A stretch of 64,000 nucleotides of DNA from Bugulina stolonifera (Eukaryota > Bryozoa > Gymnolaemata > Cheilostomatida > Bugulidae). Where the stretch lies: contig OW285192.1 in assembly GCA_935421135.1 (NCBI GenBank), forward strand, positions 1,345,501 to 1,409,500, given 5' to 3'. Every line of letters begins with the position of its first letter. The stretch's first letter is position 1. Shown here piece after piece: positions 1 through 13,645 of this stretch. The notes under the pieces were generated by a model. The model ran no database searches, was not told the origin of the DNA, and worked only from the letters and a program-made list of their open reading frames with translations. The position numbers and the translations under genes were made by a program.

Positions 1-794
1 ATTAGAACATAGTCGAGTAGTGCAAATAGTGTACAATATACAGTTTCAAGTTTTATTGACATACATGTATCATACATGCTAACTACATTACGCTGATTTT
101 GTTTGTAAAATATACACGGCAATTGGGAGACAAAATTAGGATATATCAAGTTGGAGAAAAGATTGAAAATATAAATTTGTAAATTTGGATGGCGTTGAAT
201 ACAAGTAGCAACATAATGATTCACGTTTTCAATGAACTTGACCACATTTCATAAGTTCACATACAGTGACTACCATGAGTTGTATCAAAGGGGAATTGAT
301 TAGGCAATCCATACATCAAAGCACACGATGGTATGAATAGTGCAGCATTGAGCAGCCAGGGTGAATTCCTGTGTTGCATATACATGTACATGACGTTCAT
401 GGTTAGTAATGTTATCCAAACCCTCCCAGTTACTAAACAATCAACTGGTGCACAGTCTACGAGCTGGTACACAGTCTATGCACACCAGTTAGTATCGCCT
501 CATTTGTGTAGCCTATAAGCTGCAAGCCGTTGGTTGATACAGTTATGAATCAACTAGTACCACTCTGTCCGCTTCCAATTAGTGGGGAGGGATCACAACA
601 AAACTAGAATTTCTTATCTTCATTTAGTAAACGTAATAATCACAGAAAATGTTGTTTCAGACCAGAGTTAGATGAGAGAGACCTCAGTGTCTATCCATGT
701 AATATATTATATAATGTTATCACAATCATTCATTCTTTGCATTGATCTCTACGCCATGCATCAACCTACACCATGGATTATGCAGGTTGGACTC

Positions 795-987
795 AATGCG
801 CCCACACTGTGCCCACACTGTGTCTACACTGTGCCCACACTGTGTCTACACTGTGTCTACACTGTGTCTACACTGTGCCCACACTGTGCCCACACTGTGT
901 CTACGCTGTGCCCACACTGTGCCCGCACTGTGTCTACACTGTGCCCACACTGTGTCTACACTGTGCCCGCACTGTGCCCACACCAGG
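795..987. repeat. 12-bp minisatellite
   Basis: About 16 copies of a 12-bp unit alternating between CACTGTGCCCA-like and CACTGTGTCTA-like variants. Because 12 is divisible by three, all plus frames stay open, which explains the Cys/His-rich open frames there. They are not genes. Confidence 0.9.
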
Positions 988-1218
988 TTAAATAACAGGA
1001 ATGAAAGGAATACAAAAAAAAACAAATAATCAAGCTAAATAGAAATATTACCTTAGCAAATTTTCCAAGCATTGATGCGAGCTTTTCCTAAAAACATTTG
1101 TACTTTAACAGAAAAGGACAGACATGATATCTTAAATTTTTCCTTAGCTTGTTAAAAAAGTAAAATCTATATGTATGCTGTTTCGGGTAAAGTTGAACGT
1201 TATGGACCATAAGATGTA

Positions 1219-1750
1219 GTGCTATAGGGCTCAGTAGTGGCTGAGTCTGGGTTTGGGTTTAAGGTAGTGCTATAGGCCTCAGTGGTGGCTGGGTCTGGGC
1301 TAGGGTTTGAGGTAGTGCTATAGGACTCAGTGGTGGCTAGGTCTGGGCTAGGGTTTGAGGTAGTGCTATAGGACTCCGTGGTGGCTGGGTATGGGCTAGG
1401 GTTTGAGGTAGTGCTATAGGACGCAGTGGTGGCTGGGTATGGGCTAGGGTTCGAGGTAGTGTTATAGGACTCAGTGGTGGCTGGGTAAGGGCTAGGGTTT
1501 GAGGTAGTGTTATAGGACTCAGTGGTGGCTGGGTATGGGCTAGGGTTTGAGGTAGTGTTATAGGACTCAGTAGTGGCTGGGTATGGGCTAGGGTTTGAGG
1601 TAGTGCTATAGGACTCAGTGGTGGCTGGGTATGGGCTAGGGTTTGAGGTAGTGCTATAGGACTCAGTGGTGCCTGGGTATGGGCTAGGGTTTGAGGTAGT
1701 ACTATAGGACTCAGTGGTGGCTGGGTATGGGCTAGGGTTTGAGGTAGTCC
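1219..1750. repeat. 48-bp minisatellite
   Basis: About 11 copies of a 48-bp unit beginning GTGCTATAGGACTCAGTGG and ending in GGGTTTGAGGTA. Copies differ by a few substitutions (for example GGTCTGGG against GGTATGGG). Confidence 0.9.
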
Positions 1751-1914
1751 TAGAACCTGTGGAGATCTACAAAGGGGTTCTGACGGAGACCTTGGTGTAC
1801 ACTCAGTGTACTACATACACTTGAGTTACCGACCTTTAGTATGTGCTATTTGTTGCATGTTTTGGTGTTGGGTCATAACTGTTGAACAGGGGATTGTGGG
1901 GTTTTCAGTGCTTA

Positions 1915-2200
1915 TTTGCCTATCACGTGACTATTATTGTGCTTATGGTAGCTGCATTAGCCTATCATGTGCTTGTGGTAACTGTATTAGCCTATCATGT
2001 GCTTATGGTAGCTGTATTAGCCTATCATGTGCTTGTGGTAACTGTATTAGCCTATCATGTGCTTATGGTAGCTGTATTAGGCTACCATGTGCTTATGGTA
2101 GCTGTATCAGCCTATCATGTGCTTATGGTAGCTGTATCAGCCTATCATGTGCTTATGGTAGCTGTATCAGCCTATCATGTGCTTATGGTAGCTGTATTGT
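1915..2200. repeat. 30-bp minisatellite
   Basis: About 9 copies of a 30-bp unit containing CCTATCATGTGCTTATGG. Two variants (GCTTATGGTAGC and GCTTGTGGTAAC) alternate at the left end, as if a 60-bp dimer had been amplified. The unit length is divisible by three, which opens the plus frames. Confidence 0.9.
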
Positions 2201-3483
2201 AATTCTGTTTAACCAAGGGCTGAATGCTGAGATCCAGAGTTCAAGGTACCAGTTTCAACTCAAGATTAGGATGACAGAAGGCTGTCGGCAGCAAGTGGTA
2301 GCCTGTATCCCAGTTTGCTATATACATGTACATGTAGATGAAACCAAGCTAGCTTACTGATTAGAGCTGAGTTCCTGCAGAGAACTAGAGCCCTATGGGG
2401 CTCACTAGTTAGCCTTAGTCTATAATAACAATCTGTCTAGCTAAGAAACTAGTCTAGTTAGTGAATGATATTTGATGTTACTTTATAGCTACCTAATGCA
2501 GTACTGGAGAAATAGAGAAAGAGGCGCCTCTGCCCAATGTACAGCATACAATCATGACAATATTTACAAATTAGAACAATGTATAAAATTATGTGTATTA
2601 TAATTACATTGTATATATAATATGACTATCTAGTACGATAACACAGCTCGGATTTCTAACACACATTGCACCATAATATTATATGAATATAGAATACTAT
2701 GACTATTACAGCTCTCCCTTACTGTATGTGGGGTCCATCTGTTCAGTTTGTGAGGGAGTTATCTCCCATGACTCATCCTTAGTATGTTGAAGACAAAAAT
2801 TTGAACACACTTGATGTACCATTCTATCTTTAATAAATCACCTCAAATTAAAACTTCTCATCAGTTGCTGACTGTTTACTGCTGACCTGAGGTCAAGGTC
2901 AAAAAATGACCAAGGACACACTCAATAGATTAGGAATTTATTTTGTAGTATTGAAGCATTCCCGACTTTATTCAACATGTAAGCGGGCCATGTAGTGTGT
3001 CTCAATATATGTACACAACATACACATTTGCCCTGCTATGTTATGGACACTGAAGCTGAGGGCTTATTCTATAATCGACTTCATTGTAGAATATGTCTAG
3101 TGCTACTCATTAGCTAATGGCAACCTCTAGTAGATACTCTGAGCACATACTAGTCTGATGATGACAGGTGTTACTGTAGTTGCACACATACCACCAGGTT
3201 ATCTTCCCGTAATAGGCTATCTACTATAGTGGGTCTCGCTTTATACATGCAACCGCTACTGCTCCGAGGAAAGGTACATTTAGAGTTAAGCTATTAACCC
3301 ATAATATTTGCCAATTTCAGCTCTTTAGCAGTGATTTTATAGTATCATTACTGTATGTTAAGTATTAATTACCATACAATAATAGACCCTCATATAATAC
3401 ATGTACATATCATATCATGTACATCTGTTTCAGGAATGTTAGCTCAAGTCTAGACCCTAGCCAATGTTAATGGTTTGACTTAC

Positions 3484-3702
3484 TTGTAAGTTTTTTCGTT
3501 TATGTGAAGTTTGCTTGTATTTTAGTAGCAGCTCCACGGCCTCTACATTCTCTTCATTAATGGCATGGAGAAGGGCGTCCCTTACTTCAACATTGAAAGA
3601 TAGCAGGAGCTCCATCATCTCAATGTTCTCATACTCTATGGCTATGAGGAGGGCAGACCTTCCCATCGGATCTCTGCAGTTCATGTTGAACGTTGGATCG
3701 TC
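3484..3702 (-). CDS. TRPC-like channel, second visible ankyrin-region exon
   Basis: This 219-nt exon (73 codons, phase 0 at both ends) has an acceptor ending TATTACAG just above 3702 and a donor CAA|GTAAGT at 3484-3482. It encodes a segment with [20 protein letters not shown], then [12 protein letters not shown] and [19 protein letters not shown]. That is the ankyrin arrangement of the cytoplasmic N-terminus of TRPC (short transient receptor potential) cation channels, where asparagine-cysteine-x-asp-proline and the ALLIAIE helix are characteristic. It joins in frame to the exon at 7858-7588. The six-helix pore and the TRP box are not in the window, so subfamily and ion selectivity cannot be judged. 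Confidence 0.8.
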
Positions 3703-3715
3703 CTGTAATATAGTC

Positions 3716-4152
3716 TACAATGTATGTATAAGGTACATGTACAATGTATGTATAAGGTACATGTACAATGTATGTATAAGGTACATGTACAATGTATGTA
3801 TAAGGTACATGTACTATGTATGTATAAGGTACATGTACAATGTATGTATAAGGTACATGTACAATGTATGTATAAGGTACATGTACAATGTATGTATAAG
3901 GTACATGTACAATGTATGTATAAGGTACATGTACAATGTATGCATAAGGTACATGTACAATGTATGTATAAGGTACATGTACAATGTATGTATAAGGTAC
4001 ATGTACAATGTATGTTTAAGGTACATGTACAATGTATGTATAAGGTACATGTACAATGTATGTATAATGTACATGTACAATGTATATATAAGGTACATGT
4101 ACAATGTATGTATAAGGTACATGTACTATGTATGTATAAGGTACATGTACAT
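3716..4152. repeat. 24-bp minisatellite abutting a TRPC acceptor
   Basis: About 18 copies of a 24-bp unit containing GTACATGTACAATGTATG. On the minus strand the array ends only about 13 bp from the splice acceptor of the exon at 3702. The unit contains the palindrome GTACATGTAC, and all six frames are fairly open, so the long flanking ORFs are repeat artefacts. Confidence 0.9.
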
Positions 4153-4489
4153 GATGTTCGCTAGACTGTAATTCCATTAGCGGCGCATTCCGTAGGAACT
4201 TCTTCTGGTTGTTGACATGCACTTACATAATTCAATATAATACTGTATCACACAAAGATATGAAAATTATATGCGTTTCATGATGTAATAATTCCTATCC
4301 AGAACTACTCGACTGTGTCCAGGCAATGTACGACTGTGTATGTCACAGGAAGGGGGGGGGGGCAGCCTCAAATGTAAATGTTATCCGAGTCTCAACTACT
4401 CTAAAAGTTAATAATGACAGACTCTCATATCAGAGAATGTTGATGGTATTGTACCTGTACATGTATATGCAACATATACCACATGATTC

Positions 4490-4655
4490 GGTGGGTCTTA
4501 CTTATATCTGCCCCGCCGTGATGTGGTTGCTCTTGTTCAGAAGAGGGCAGAGATGCAACTTTGACCTGCATGCAGATAATAATATACCCACAGGGGACCT
4601 CCGTTCTTTTAAGTCCTTATCTAGAGGCAAGCATCTTAACCCCTAAGCCATACTG
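4490..4655 (-). mobile_element. Possible tRNA-derived SINE fragment
   Basis: Read on the minus strand from about 4655, the segment starts with TATGGCTTAGGGGTTAAGAT, which resembles a pol III A box. About 45 bp further there is a weaker B-box-like GAGGTCCCCTG. The head resembles that of the clearer SINE at 59852-59556. No target duplication or tail was identified, so this may be only a fragment. Confidence 0.35.
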
Positions 4656-4757
4656 ACTGACTTAGAAGGTTACAAGGTGTGTTTATAACCACTAACCCAA
4701 TAGCTGTACACGCTAAGGTTACTTTCAAATGTGATACTTGTATTTTCCAATTACATT

Positions 4758-5555
4758 ACAGTTATGTAGTCGGTTACATTACAGTCATGTAGTCGGTTAC
4801 ATTACAGTCATGTAGTCGGTTACATTACAGTCATGTAGTCGGTTACATTACAGTCATGTAGTCGGTTACATTACAGTCATGTAGACGGTTACATTACAGT
4901 CATGTAGTCGGTTACATTACAGTCATGTAGTCGGTTACATTACAGTTATGTAGTCGGTTACATTACAGTCATGTAGTCGGTTACATTACAGTTATGTAGT
5001 CGATTACATTACAGTCATGTAGTCGGTTACATTACAGTCATGTAGTCGGTTACATTACAGTCATGTAGTCGGTTACATTACAGTCATGTAGTCGGTTACA
5101 TTACAGTCATGTAGACGGTTACATTACAGTCATGTAGTCGGTTACATTACAGTCATGTAGTCGGTTACATTACAGTCATGTAGTCGGTTACATTACAGTC
5201 ATGTAATCGGTTACATTACAGTCATGTAGTCGGTTACATTACAGTCATGTAGTCGGTTACATTACAGTCATGTAGTCGGTTACATTACAGTCATGTAGTC
5301 GGTTACATTACAGTCATGTAGTCGGTTACATTACAGTCATGTAGTCGGTTACATTACAGTCATGTAGTCGGTTACATTACAGTCATGTAGTCGGTTACAT
5401 TACAGTCATGTAGTCGGTTACATTACAGTCATGTAGTCGGTTACATTACAGTCATGTAGTCGGTTACATTACAGTCATGTAGTCGGTTACATTACAGTCA
5501 TGTAGTCGGTTACATTACAGTCATGTAGTCGGTTACATTACAGTCATGTAGTCGC
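4758..5555. repeat. 23-bp minisatellite, about 34 copies
   Basis: A very homogeneous array of a 23-bp unit made of GTAGTCGGTTACATTACAGT plus CAT. Rare variants (GTAGACGG, GTAATCGG, CAGTTATG) are scattered. The last copies before the right end are nearly identical, which suggests recent expansion. Confidence 0.95.
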
Positions 5556-6234
5556 TTCATTATCAAAATCTTTTTGTGGAATCTGTAAAAGGCTATAGAT
5601 TTCAGTAGCACTTGATTGTACATGTAAACAAATCCATGTAACATATAATATACTCTGAATCATTTATTTGGAACGAATACACTGACACTATCCTATTCTT
5701 CAACTGTTTATTTGAATGAGCAGTGAGTAGAGAGGCTAATGCATTGCCTGATATCGACTATGCAGGCTGACTGTGTGTAGGTTTCGTGTATCTGCGGCAT
5801 AGAAATGTCAAACACGTCAGACCTCTCTACCTCATTCCTAACTGCTGGCAGATAGATTAAACTTGGCAGTTAATCAATCTAATGTCATGCCGTTGATTTA
5901 TTAATAAGTTAATTGTTATGTAATCTCTCTAAAACAGGATTATTCACTTTGGATCCGGACAAACTTATTTGAGCGACTCCTCAGCCCCATCTGCATGCTA
6001 ATGGGCCCTTGAGAGCATCTTAATTCCTTAGCAGATCGATGCAATCACTGGACAAGCATTCTGCACTTGTATCAGAATTCCACTGCAGTATGAATGCAAA
6101 GACATTTTTCACTTGGTGGTTTATAACACTGTGAACACAACTCCTCGTCACACCCCCCAAACAAGAAGAGAGAAAAGACTCGCCTTCTTAATTGAGGGCC
6201 ACTAAAAAGTGATAGCTGAGATTATGTAGCATCA

Positions 6235-6385
6235 CAGTTCTACAGTTCTATAATTCCACAGTTCTATGACTCAACAGTTTTATGGTTTTACAGTTCTGTG
6301 GTTCCATACAACATGTAGTTCTACGGTTCTATGGTTCTACATTTCTACATGTATGGGGCTACGGTTCTATGGTTCTACAGTGCAT
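6235..6385. repeat. Degenerate short tandem repeat
   Basis: Imperfect 9-10-bp repeats of the type ACAGTTCTAT / GGTTCTAC. This is an old or low-fidelity array within the TRPC intron. Confidence 0.6.
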
Positions 6386-7587
6386 CTTTAATTTTTCAAA
6401 TATGACATATTTAAGAAATATTCGCTAAAATGATTGTACTTTTCCAACTTTTAGCAGATTTGGCTTAGTGTTTATGTTAACATATTTATACAGAAGGAAC
6501 TTATTTGTTCGGCTTATCTGACAAGTGAGGTATGATTCAGGTAGTTTGATGGTACTTGAGAAGGACAGCAACCCCACGCTGTCAGCACATATTATACGTG
6601 ATGACACATTACATAGAGCAGGTCTGGCAGAGCATAACCTCGGGATACTCATTTACGACAGCCTTGAGATAAACAAACCACTCCAGTTCCTATTTCAATA
6701 GATTACCACGCAACTTAGCAATGTTTTTTATAGAAGATATTGTTGGGGTGGCACCCGTACACAGTAAACCCACCCTTACATGATGACTGACAAAACACTA
6801 TGATAACAGTCTACATGGGAATATGACAATGATGAAATAAAGTGTGACAGCCTTTATATGTTGTATAATTAAATGGTGCATTATGGGATGCATGCTATCA
6901 GAGCTATAAACACACTATATACATGTACATGGTATATGGTATGCAAATTGTCAGAGCTCTAAGCGTATTACATGTTGTATATTTTAGTTTGAGCTAAGAC
7001 CAAACAGGTTGAAGTATCTAGCTACATGACTCTCCTTTCCTTCCTTCATTGTCAAAGGAAGCATTCACCTAGACTACATGTAGACCTTCCTGCACTGAAA
7101 TTCAATGATATTAACTCTGTTTGTTCTGAGAAATTTATACATTGTTGGATGAGTAAACAGTTTGAATACTAAATTGATTTTACATGTAGCATCTCTCATT
7201 ATGATGCAAAGTTATTAATTTACTTTCCGTTAGATATATTATTTCTCTTTCACTTTCATCAGAAAATATTTGCTATCCCTTGTGCTAAGACAATTGCAAG
7301 TTCTGAGAAATTTGAAAATCAAATAATCCAATGAATAACTACAGTGTAGATATTTCATGTTCAAGCTTGCGTATACTAGATCCACATGGGCTAGTTATAG
7401 TACATCAAAGCATAGCCCATGATCTGAAGCCCTCTGGTCTAATAACTGGACAGTGGACGAAAAACCTGAGGGCTGTTACCCAGTCATAAGATACATGCAA
7501 AGAAAATGGAGTTAATGTAGTATTTTTCTTATGGTTGTTTTTTCAAAAATTAAGCATTAAACATGGATGTACCTACGATAAACATAC

Positions 7588-7858
7588 CTCGGCCATCTCT
7601 AGATAAAGTTTAGCTGATGCCATGTCTCCTCTCTCCACGGCCACCAGATACTGTTTCTCCTTGTTACTAAGTACTTCATCCTTGCGTATAGCAGTGTGTG
7701 ACATCTGGAAGCCATTTTCTATGTCAGACTCAGTAAAGGAAGCAGTGCCAGCGGACAGCTGTCTCTTGTATTCTTTATACACTTTATCCATCGCTTTATC
7801 TACGGCTCTCTCATTCCCTGTCTCCTCTACATTACTCAAGTCCTGTTCCTCGCTCAAT
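7588..7858 (-). CDS. TRPC-like channel, first visible exon (N-terminus)
   Basis: Internal exon with an acceptor AAACCAG just above 7858 and donor GAG|GTATGT at 7588-7586. It enters with one leading nucleotide and leaves in phase 0. An apparent start here would be a TTG, so the true initiator lies in an upstream exon. The translation is acidic and polar, then gives LSNKEKQYLVAVERGDMAS followed by a KLYLEMAE helix. This corresponds to the pre-ankyrin/first-ankyrin segment of TRPC channels, where a KEK/EEK-(R/Q)(Y/F)L-x-A-(V/A)E-(R/K)GD motif is typical. The next exon continues in frame with the next TRPC ankyrin unit. The acceptor lacks a clear polypyrimidine tract, so the exact 5' edge is less certain. 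Confidence 0.75.
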
Positions 7859-7912
7859 CTGGTTTATATGAACATACACAGTGAATGCCACCATATAATA
7901 CACATAGAATGT

Positions 7913-8385
7913 ACATAATATAGTATACATGTACATAATATAGTATACATGTACATAATATAGTATACATGTACATAATATAGTATACATGTACATAATA
8001 TAGTATACATGTACATAATATAGTATACATGTACATAATATAGTATACATGTACATAATATAGTATACATGTACATAATATAGTATACATGTACATAATA
8101 TAGTATACATGTACATAATATAGTATACATGTACATAATATAGTATACATGTACATAATATAGTATACATGTACATAATATAGTATACATTTACATGTAC
8201 ATAATATAGTATACATGTACATAATATAGTATACATGTACATAATATAGTATACATGTACATAATATAGTATACATGTACATAATATAGTATACATGTAC
8301 ATAATATAGTATACATGTACATAATATAGTATACATGTACATAATATAGTATACATGTACATAATATAGTATACATGTACATAAT
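7913..8385. repeat. 20-bp minisatellite near the TRPC exon acceptor
   Basis: About 23 copies of the 20-bp unit ACATAATATAGTATACATGT, with one irregular junction near 8188. Homogeneity is extreme. On the minus strand it ends about 55 bp before the acceptor of the exon starting at 7858. Confidence 0.95.
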
Positions 8386-8638
8386 AGTCTTGATGTAGGT
8401 TAGAAGACGATTAGCTGATAAAATACTAATTAATACATCTACCCCTAGGGCTGTGTGTGACTTGCCAGCAATGGAAACTGTTCTATTTTTAGCTACCTAA
8501 AGTTCCATCTGCGTGTTACTATATTTTATATTATTAGATACAATTATAAATGATGTAAATGAGCATTTTATGACAACAATGACTCCGAACTTCAGTATCC
8601 GAAGCAGGACATGACTCCACCTCAATCTGAACAATAAA

Positions 8639-8960
8639 TATGCTATTATAGTGGGGATATAGCACACTGTAGTAGGGAAATGAATATGCTATTATAGTGG
8701 GGATATAGCACACTGTAGTAGGGAAATGAATATGCTATTATAGTGGGGATATAGCACACTGTAGTAGGGAAATGAATATGCTATTATAGTGGGGATATAG
8801 CACACTGTAGTAGGGAAATGAATATGCTATTATAGTGGGGATATAGCACACTGTAGTAGGGAAATGAATATGCTATTATAATGGGGATATAGCACACTGT
8901 AGTAGGGAAATGAATATGCTATTATAATGGGGATATAGCACACTGTAGTAGGGAAATGAA
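8639..8960. repeat. 46-bp minisatellite
   Basis: Seven copies of a 46-bp unit containing TATGCTATTATAGTGGGGAT followed by ATAGCACACTGTAGTAGGG. The last two share an AATGGGG variant. Confidence 0.9.
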
Positions 8961-11231
8961 TGATACCATCAGAGAGAAACAGTGAAACTACATGAGAGGA
9001 AATGTGAGTTTTCATTTTAGTTGCTCCTTGGTGGCAACATATTATTATAAGTTGTTTTCTACACGAATACGTGATGCTATACGCACCCATCAAGGGAGTC
9101 GACTCACACAAGTTAATATTGATTATTTGATATTTTAATTATTTAGATTATCTCATTTCCTGTACAAACAGCTTCTTATATTCAGTGATATAATGGAGTA
9201 GCTGTGTATCTATTCCACGATCCTTATACACCCGTATCTGTTCAGTAGGCGGACACTGAGTTACACATCAACTTCAATCAGTTGTTGTTGTTTACCAGAA
9301 TAGTCCTGGCTATTCAAAATAAAAATATTGGTCCGTGATTTGGTTTGATCGTAGCATGCTACCATAACTTTCTCCAATACAGGAACCATCAAATTTGTTC
9401 ATAATATAAAGAAACTAATAATACTGTAAATGTTACACTGATTATATAACATATTGTAATTGATTAATAGCACCGGGAGTTGTCTTAACAATAATGAGGA
9501 CCATAAGCCATAGCACAAGCGTTGGTCATTATCATTATAGTTCTCACTACGTGAAATCCTGATGTCACAATACATTGCGCTAATTACTTACTCCAAACTA
9601 TCAACCCAATTGGTGAACCCTTAAGAAGTGCTGCCAGTGAGTTCATTGACCTTATTGCTGCCTGTTAGTCACACTATGAACTACATTGCATTACACTCCA
9701 CACTCTATGTATGAGTCATTAAACACCACGAATACTACGCACATCGGTACATGTACATGGAACCCAGTAAGGGATGAGTTATTCTGACGGGGAACCAAGC
9801 CTCCGGCTCGTCACAAATAAACTTACTCGAGGAATAATATACTTTGAATCACATGACTTCTTATATATTACTCACATTTACACAATATGGAATAGAGATT
9901 AGTACCAATAGGCTATCATTGATTGCTAATGTATGGTAAGAACAAGACTTCAACTGGCCACTACATAATGTATAATTTATTTTATGATAAAACTGATTAA
10001 CAAGAACTAAGTCCGATATATTAATGTTGGTTAACTTACATGCAGAGAAACGTAGGGTTGACAGCCTCAGTCATATTGTAGGCATTGGTGTAGTGCATGA
10101 AGCTGATAACTAGACTAGACTAACACTTAACATAATTCTAAACATGCGCTTCATCGGCAGCAACGGCAGCATCTCAGTATCTCATAATTAATATCAACAC
10201 ATTTAATAATTATGCAAATTACATTCAGATAGTGGAAGAGTGCATGTGTAATATATCAGATATATGTTTCTACAGGTAGTGCTACATGTATGTAAGATAT
10301 GGTGTAATTAATTCAGGATATAATATATGTTGTATATATATGTAGCCATCAGTCATTGATTTACTGGCCTCAGGTCTGAAATGAGTCCAATACTGTGTAT
10401 ATAAATCAGGAGCGGATATAGGTAATAATCGGGAGTGGATATAAGTGACAATCAGGGGTGGATAAAGGTGATAATCAGGGGGTTGGTAATTAGCAGGTTA
10501 TTAGCGGTGAGTCTAATAATGTAAATTCAATAAAAATAGAATTTCAACTTTGATCTTTTGGCAAATCTATCTGGACTCAATCCTGAGCTCTCTGTGTTAT
10601 CATTATTATGTTTGTACCATTGAATATCATGCTAGGGTTGGACTCCATCAACCATAGTACTATTATTCTACATTAGAATATTTCTAGATATATAAATAAT
10701 ATTGAATGATTAGAGTATAATGTACATGTACATAGAATGCACCAGTTTAATTGGACATACATAATATACACGTATACATGTGAACACATGTATAATGCAC
10801 AGTACATAGCAAATTGACTGTTAAATTTTAATTATATTATATTATTTTATAATACGAATCTGCTGTATAACCACCTAGTTTGATGCATACAAGCAATGAA
10901 CACGTCTTGCACATACATGTATTATATAACATGCTACATATACCACACAAGCTGCATGTAGGCCCATATTTTATATAGTTATACAGTGAGTTCAGCTAGT
11001 GTGTGCCTGTTGGGAGTGTACTGTCAATACATGTAAATACTACAGTATTTCAGTGTAATGCTAATCACTAATAACACATACAACAATGTGCATGTACAAA
11101 AGCACCACTACACTATTTAGTGTGCATAGAGAAAATAGACTGATAGATTATACGGAGATTCAACATGAATATTATGTGACAGCTACATGTACGTCTCAAC
11201 TAATGTACATGTAGCTGTAGAGTATGTAGAT

Positions 11232-11567
11232 ATGTAGTCTATACAGTCTATACAGTCTATACAGTCTATACAGTCTATACAGTCTATACAGTCTATACAG
11301 TCTATACAGTCTATACAGTCTATGCAGTCTATGCAGTCTATGCAGTCTATGCAGTCTATACAGTCTATACAGTCTATACAGTCTATACAGTCTATACAGT
11401 CTATACAGTCTATACAGTCTATACAGTCTATACAGTCTATACAGTCTATACAGTCTATACAGTCTATACAGTCTATACAGTCTATACAGTCTATACAGTC
11501 TATACAGTCTACACAGTCTATACAGTCTATGCAGTCTATGTAGTCTATGCAGTCTATACAGTCTAGA
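11232..11567. repeat. 10-bp minisatellite
   Basis: About 33 copies of the 10-bp unit TATACAGTCT with blocks of TATGCAGTCT variants near 11322-11350 and 11528-11550. The periodicity gives artefactual Leu-Tyr-Arg or Ser-Ile-Gln frames. Confidence 0.95.
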
Positions 11568-13067
11568 CTCGGGGGAGTAGCCTAACTCTGTACAACCTGA
11601 CAAGGTTTTGCATGAATTACTAGATAGTGTGTATATATACATGGGCCTAATGTACATGTATTTAGCTACATGTATTTACATTGAATATGTATCTACACTA
11701 CTATTGCGGTAATCACGTGTAGTATATACCAATGTGCTAAGCCCTATCCGCTCCCGGCTTGTACAAACACTCATTATACACACAGTATATACACACAGTA
11801 TATACACATGTAGTATTGAGCATCTAAGATTGGGGTTAAAGTATGTAGTAGAAAATAATGTATCATCTTTCAGCGCAATCAATTTCTGAAGGACTTAAAG
11901 AATACCAGATGCTCCGTACAGGTGCAGTCAAGTAACTGACGACTAGCACAAGTACAATGTATATACTACGAGTAAACCAGAACAGCTAGAGTGTGCTAGT
12001 ATGCATTGACTGCTGCCTATAGCAGAGACTTTAGCCACAGCTATCTCTCATGCCCATGCCCTTTATGTAAAGGCTATATGAAGTATATGTTACCTATTAG
12101 TCTTTGTTGTAAGAGTAATTATAATAGACCAGATTTATCACAATTTACATTCTCCAAAGTAACTTTTTAACCAATATTCTGTAACATATCAATCGTACTA
12201 GTGTCTAGTCTGGGTACTCGAACGGCTAGAAGTATTACAGATCCACCAGCCAATCAGACCGGCTAGGTAAAGCTACCAGGTGATGACATGCAAATGTATA
12301 AAACAAGAAAACCACAGGCTGTGACTCTCATATACTCCAGTATCTACATCGTATCTAACCCCAGGAACTGCGGTTGACAAACTGTTCCTCACATTGACCT
12401 TTGACCCCTGTAACGTGGCGTCACATGGACTTAATTTGACTTAAAGATTGTTTAGGCCCTTTCATTGCTTCAAATGCGTTGAAAACTCCCCTTTAAAACA
12501 TGTACCCTAACATCCCCTTTAAAAGTTTTAACAGAGTTACTCAAACTTAATATTAAAAGAAAATAATTGTACTGTGCATACAGTACAAAATGCACATTTT
12601 ATATTGGTTCGTCCGTAGCTGCTTCTATACAATGCTCACCTTTATGTTGTTTAGTAATCATGCATGTACTTGCAGGTTATTATATCTGATGAAATGATTC
12701 TACCCTAAGTATACAAACTCTAATGTCTAACATGACTACAGTTCTGCCCCAACATCTAAGTCTACTCTATACGAACAGTAGAACGATACAAGTGCGGCCT
12801 CCATATCTCTCTACCCTACCTGATTGTGCTGTGTCTCTATCTGTTGGATACTATTCCAGCTAAACTGTTAGATACTTCTGGTGCATAACTGAATCTAGTC
12901 TAGTCAAGTAACACTGGCATATAGAGAGTATATCGGCAGGCAGTATGATGCTCTTACTGGATGTAAGGCAGCGTATAGAATAGCATATACCACTTCAATC
13001 AATGACCATTTGTAGGGTAATTCACTCAAGATTATCGAGGGAGAAGGATATAATTGATCTCTGTCTC

Positions 13068-13182
13068 TTTGCTAACTGAACTATGGGATAGCTGAGAACT
13101 ATGGGATAGATGGGAACTATGGGATAGCTGAGAACTATGGGATAGATGGGAACTATAGGACAGCTGAGAACTATGGGATACT
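13068..13182. repeat. 18/36-bp minisatellite
   Basis: Six to seven copies of an 18-bp unit GAACTATGGGATAGCTGA, in which GCTGA and GATGG endings alternate, giving a 36-bp dimer. Confidence 0.85.
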
Positions 13183-13344
13183 TGGAGTATGCTAACATAC
13201 CGTTTGTTTAAACACACCTAGACATGCTGAGTTGATCTACCCAACCTTTGTCCAATATATAATTACGTATATTCATTAATTTTCAATTAATTAAACAGGA
13301 AATAATTCAAGGGTCTGAAGTACAATGTAATTTCATACTTATAT

Positions 13345-13645
13345 TCATGTAGACATACTTACAGTGTATATACATGTAGACATACTTACTGTGTATATAC
13401 ATGTAGACATACTTACTGTGTATATACCTGTAGACATACTTACTGTGTATATACATGTAGACATACTTAGTGTGTATATACATGTACACATACTTACTGT
13501 GTATATACATGTAGACATACTTACAGTGTATATACATATAGACGTACTTACAGTATATATATGCATGTAGACATACTTATATCCATATAGACGTACTTAC
13601 AGTATATATACATGTTAGACATAGATATATACATATAGACGTACT
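13345..13645. repeat. 27-bp minisatellite, decaying to the right
   Basis: About ten copies of a 27-bp unit containing TGTAGACATACTTACTGTGT then ATATACA. Copies right of 13540 are more diverged (ATATAGACGTACTTACAG). Confidence 0.9.

Larger units (their letters stand above)
1..3483. other. Non-coding stretch beyond the last visible TRPC exon
   Basis: No exon or RNA gene was recognised here on either strand apart from three tandem arrays listed separately. It lies downstream of the minus-strand TRPC exon at 3702-3484, whose end is a good GTAAGT donor, so most of it is probably the following intron. The next TRPC exon (rest of the ankyrin region, then membrane segments) was not found and may lie beyond the left edge. 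Confidence 0.5.
3703..7587 (-). other. Intron between the two TRPC-like exons
   Basis: About 3.9 kb bounded by a GAG|GTATGT donor (high-coordinate side) and a TATTACAG acceptor (low-coordinate side). It holds a 24-bp array, a SINE-like segment, a 23-bp array and a degenerate repeat. The two flanking exons match contiguous parts of the TRPC N-terminus, so no exon needs to be missing here. Confidence 0.7.

Noticed and set aside
4758..5555. Possible CRISPR-like repeat array
   Set aside because: The 23-bp units are contiguous without spacers, in a eukaryotic intron. It is a minisatellite.
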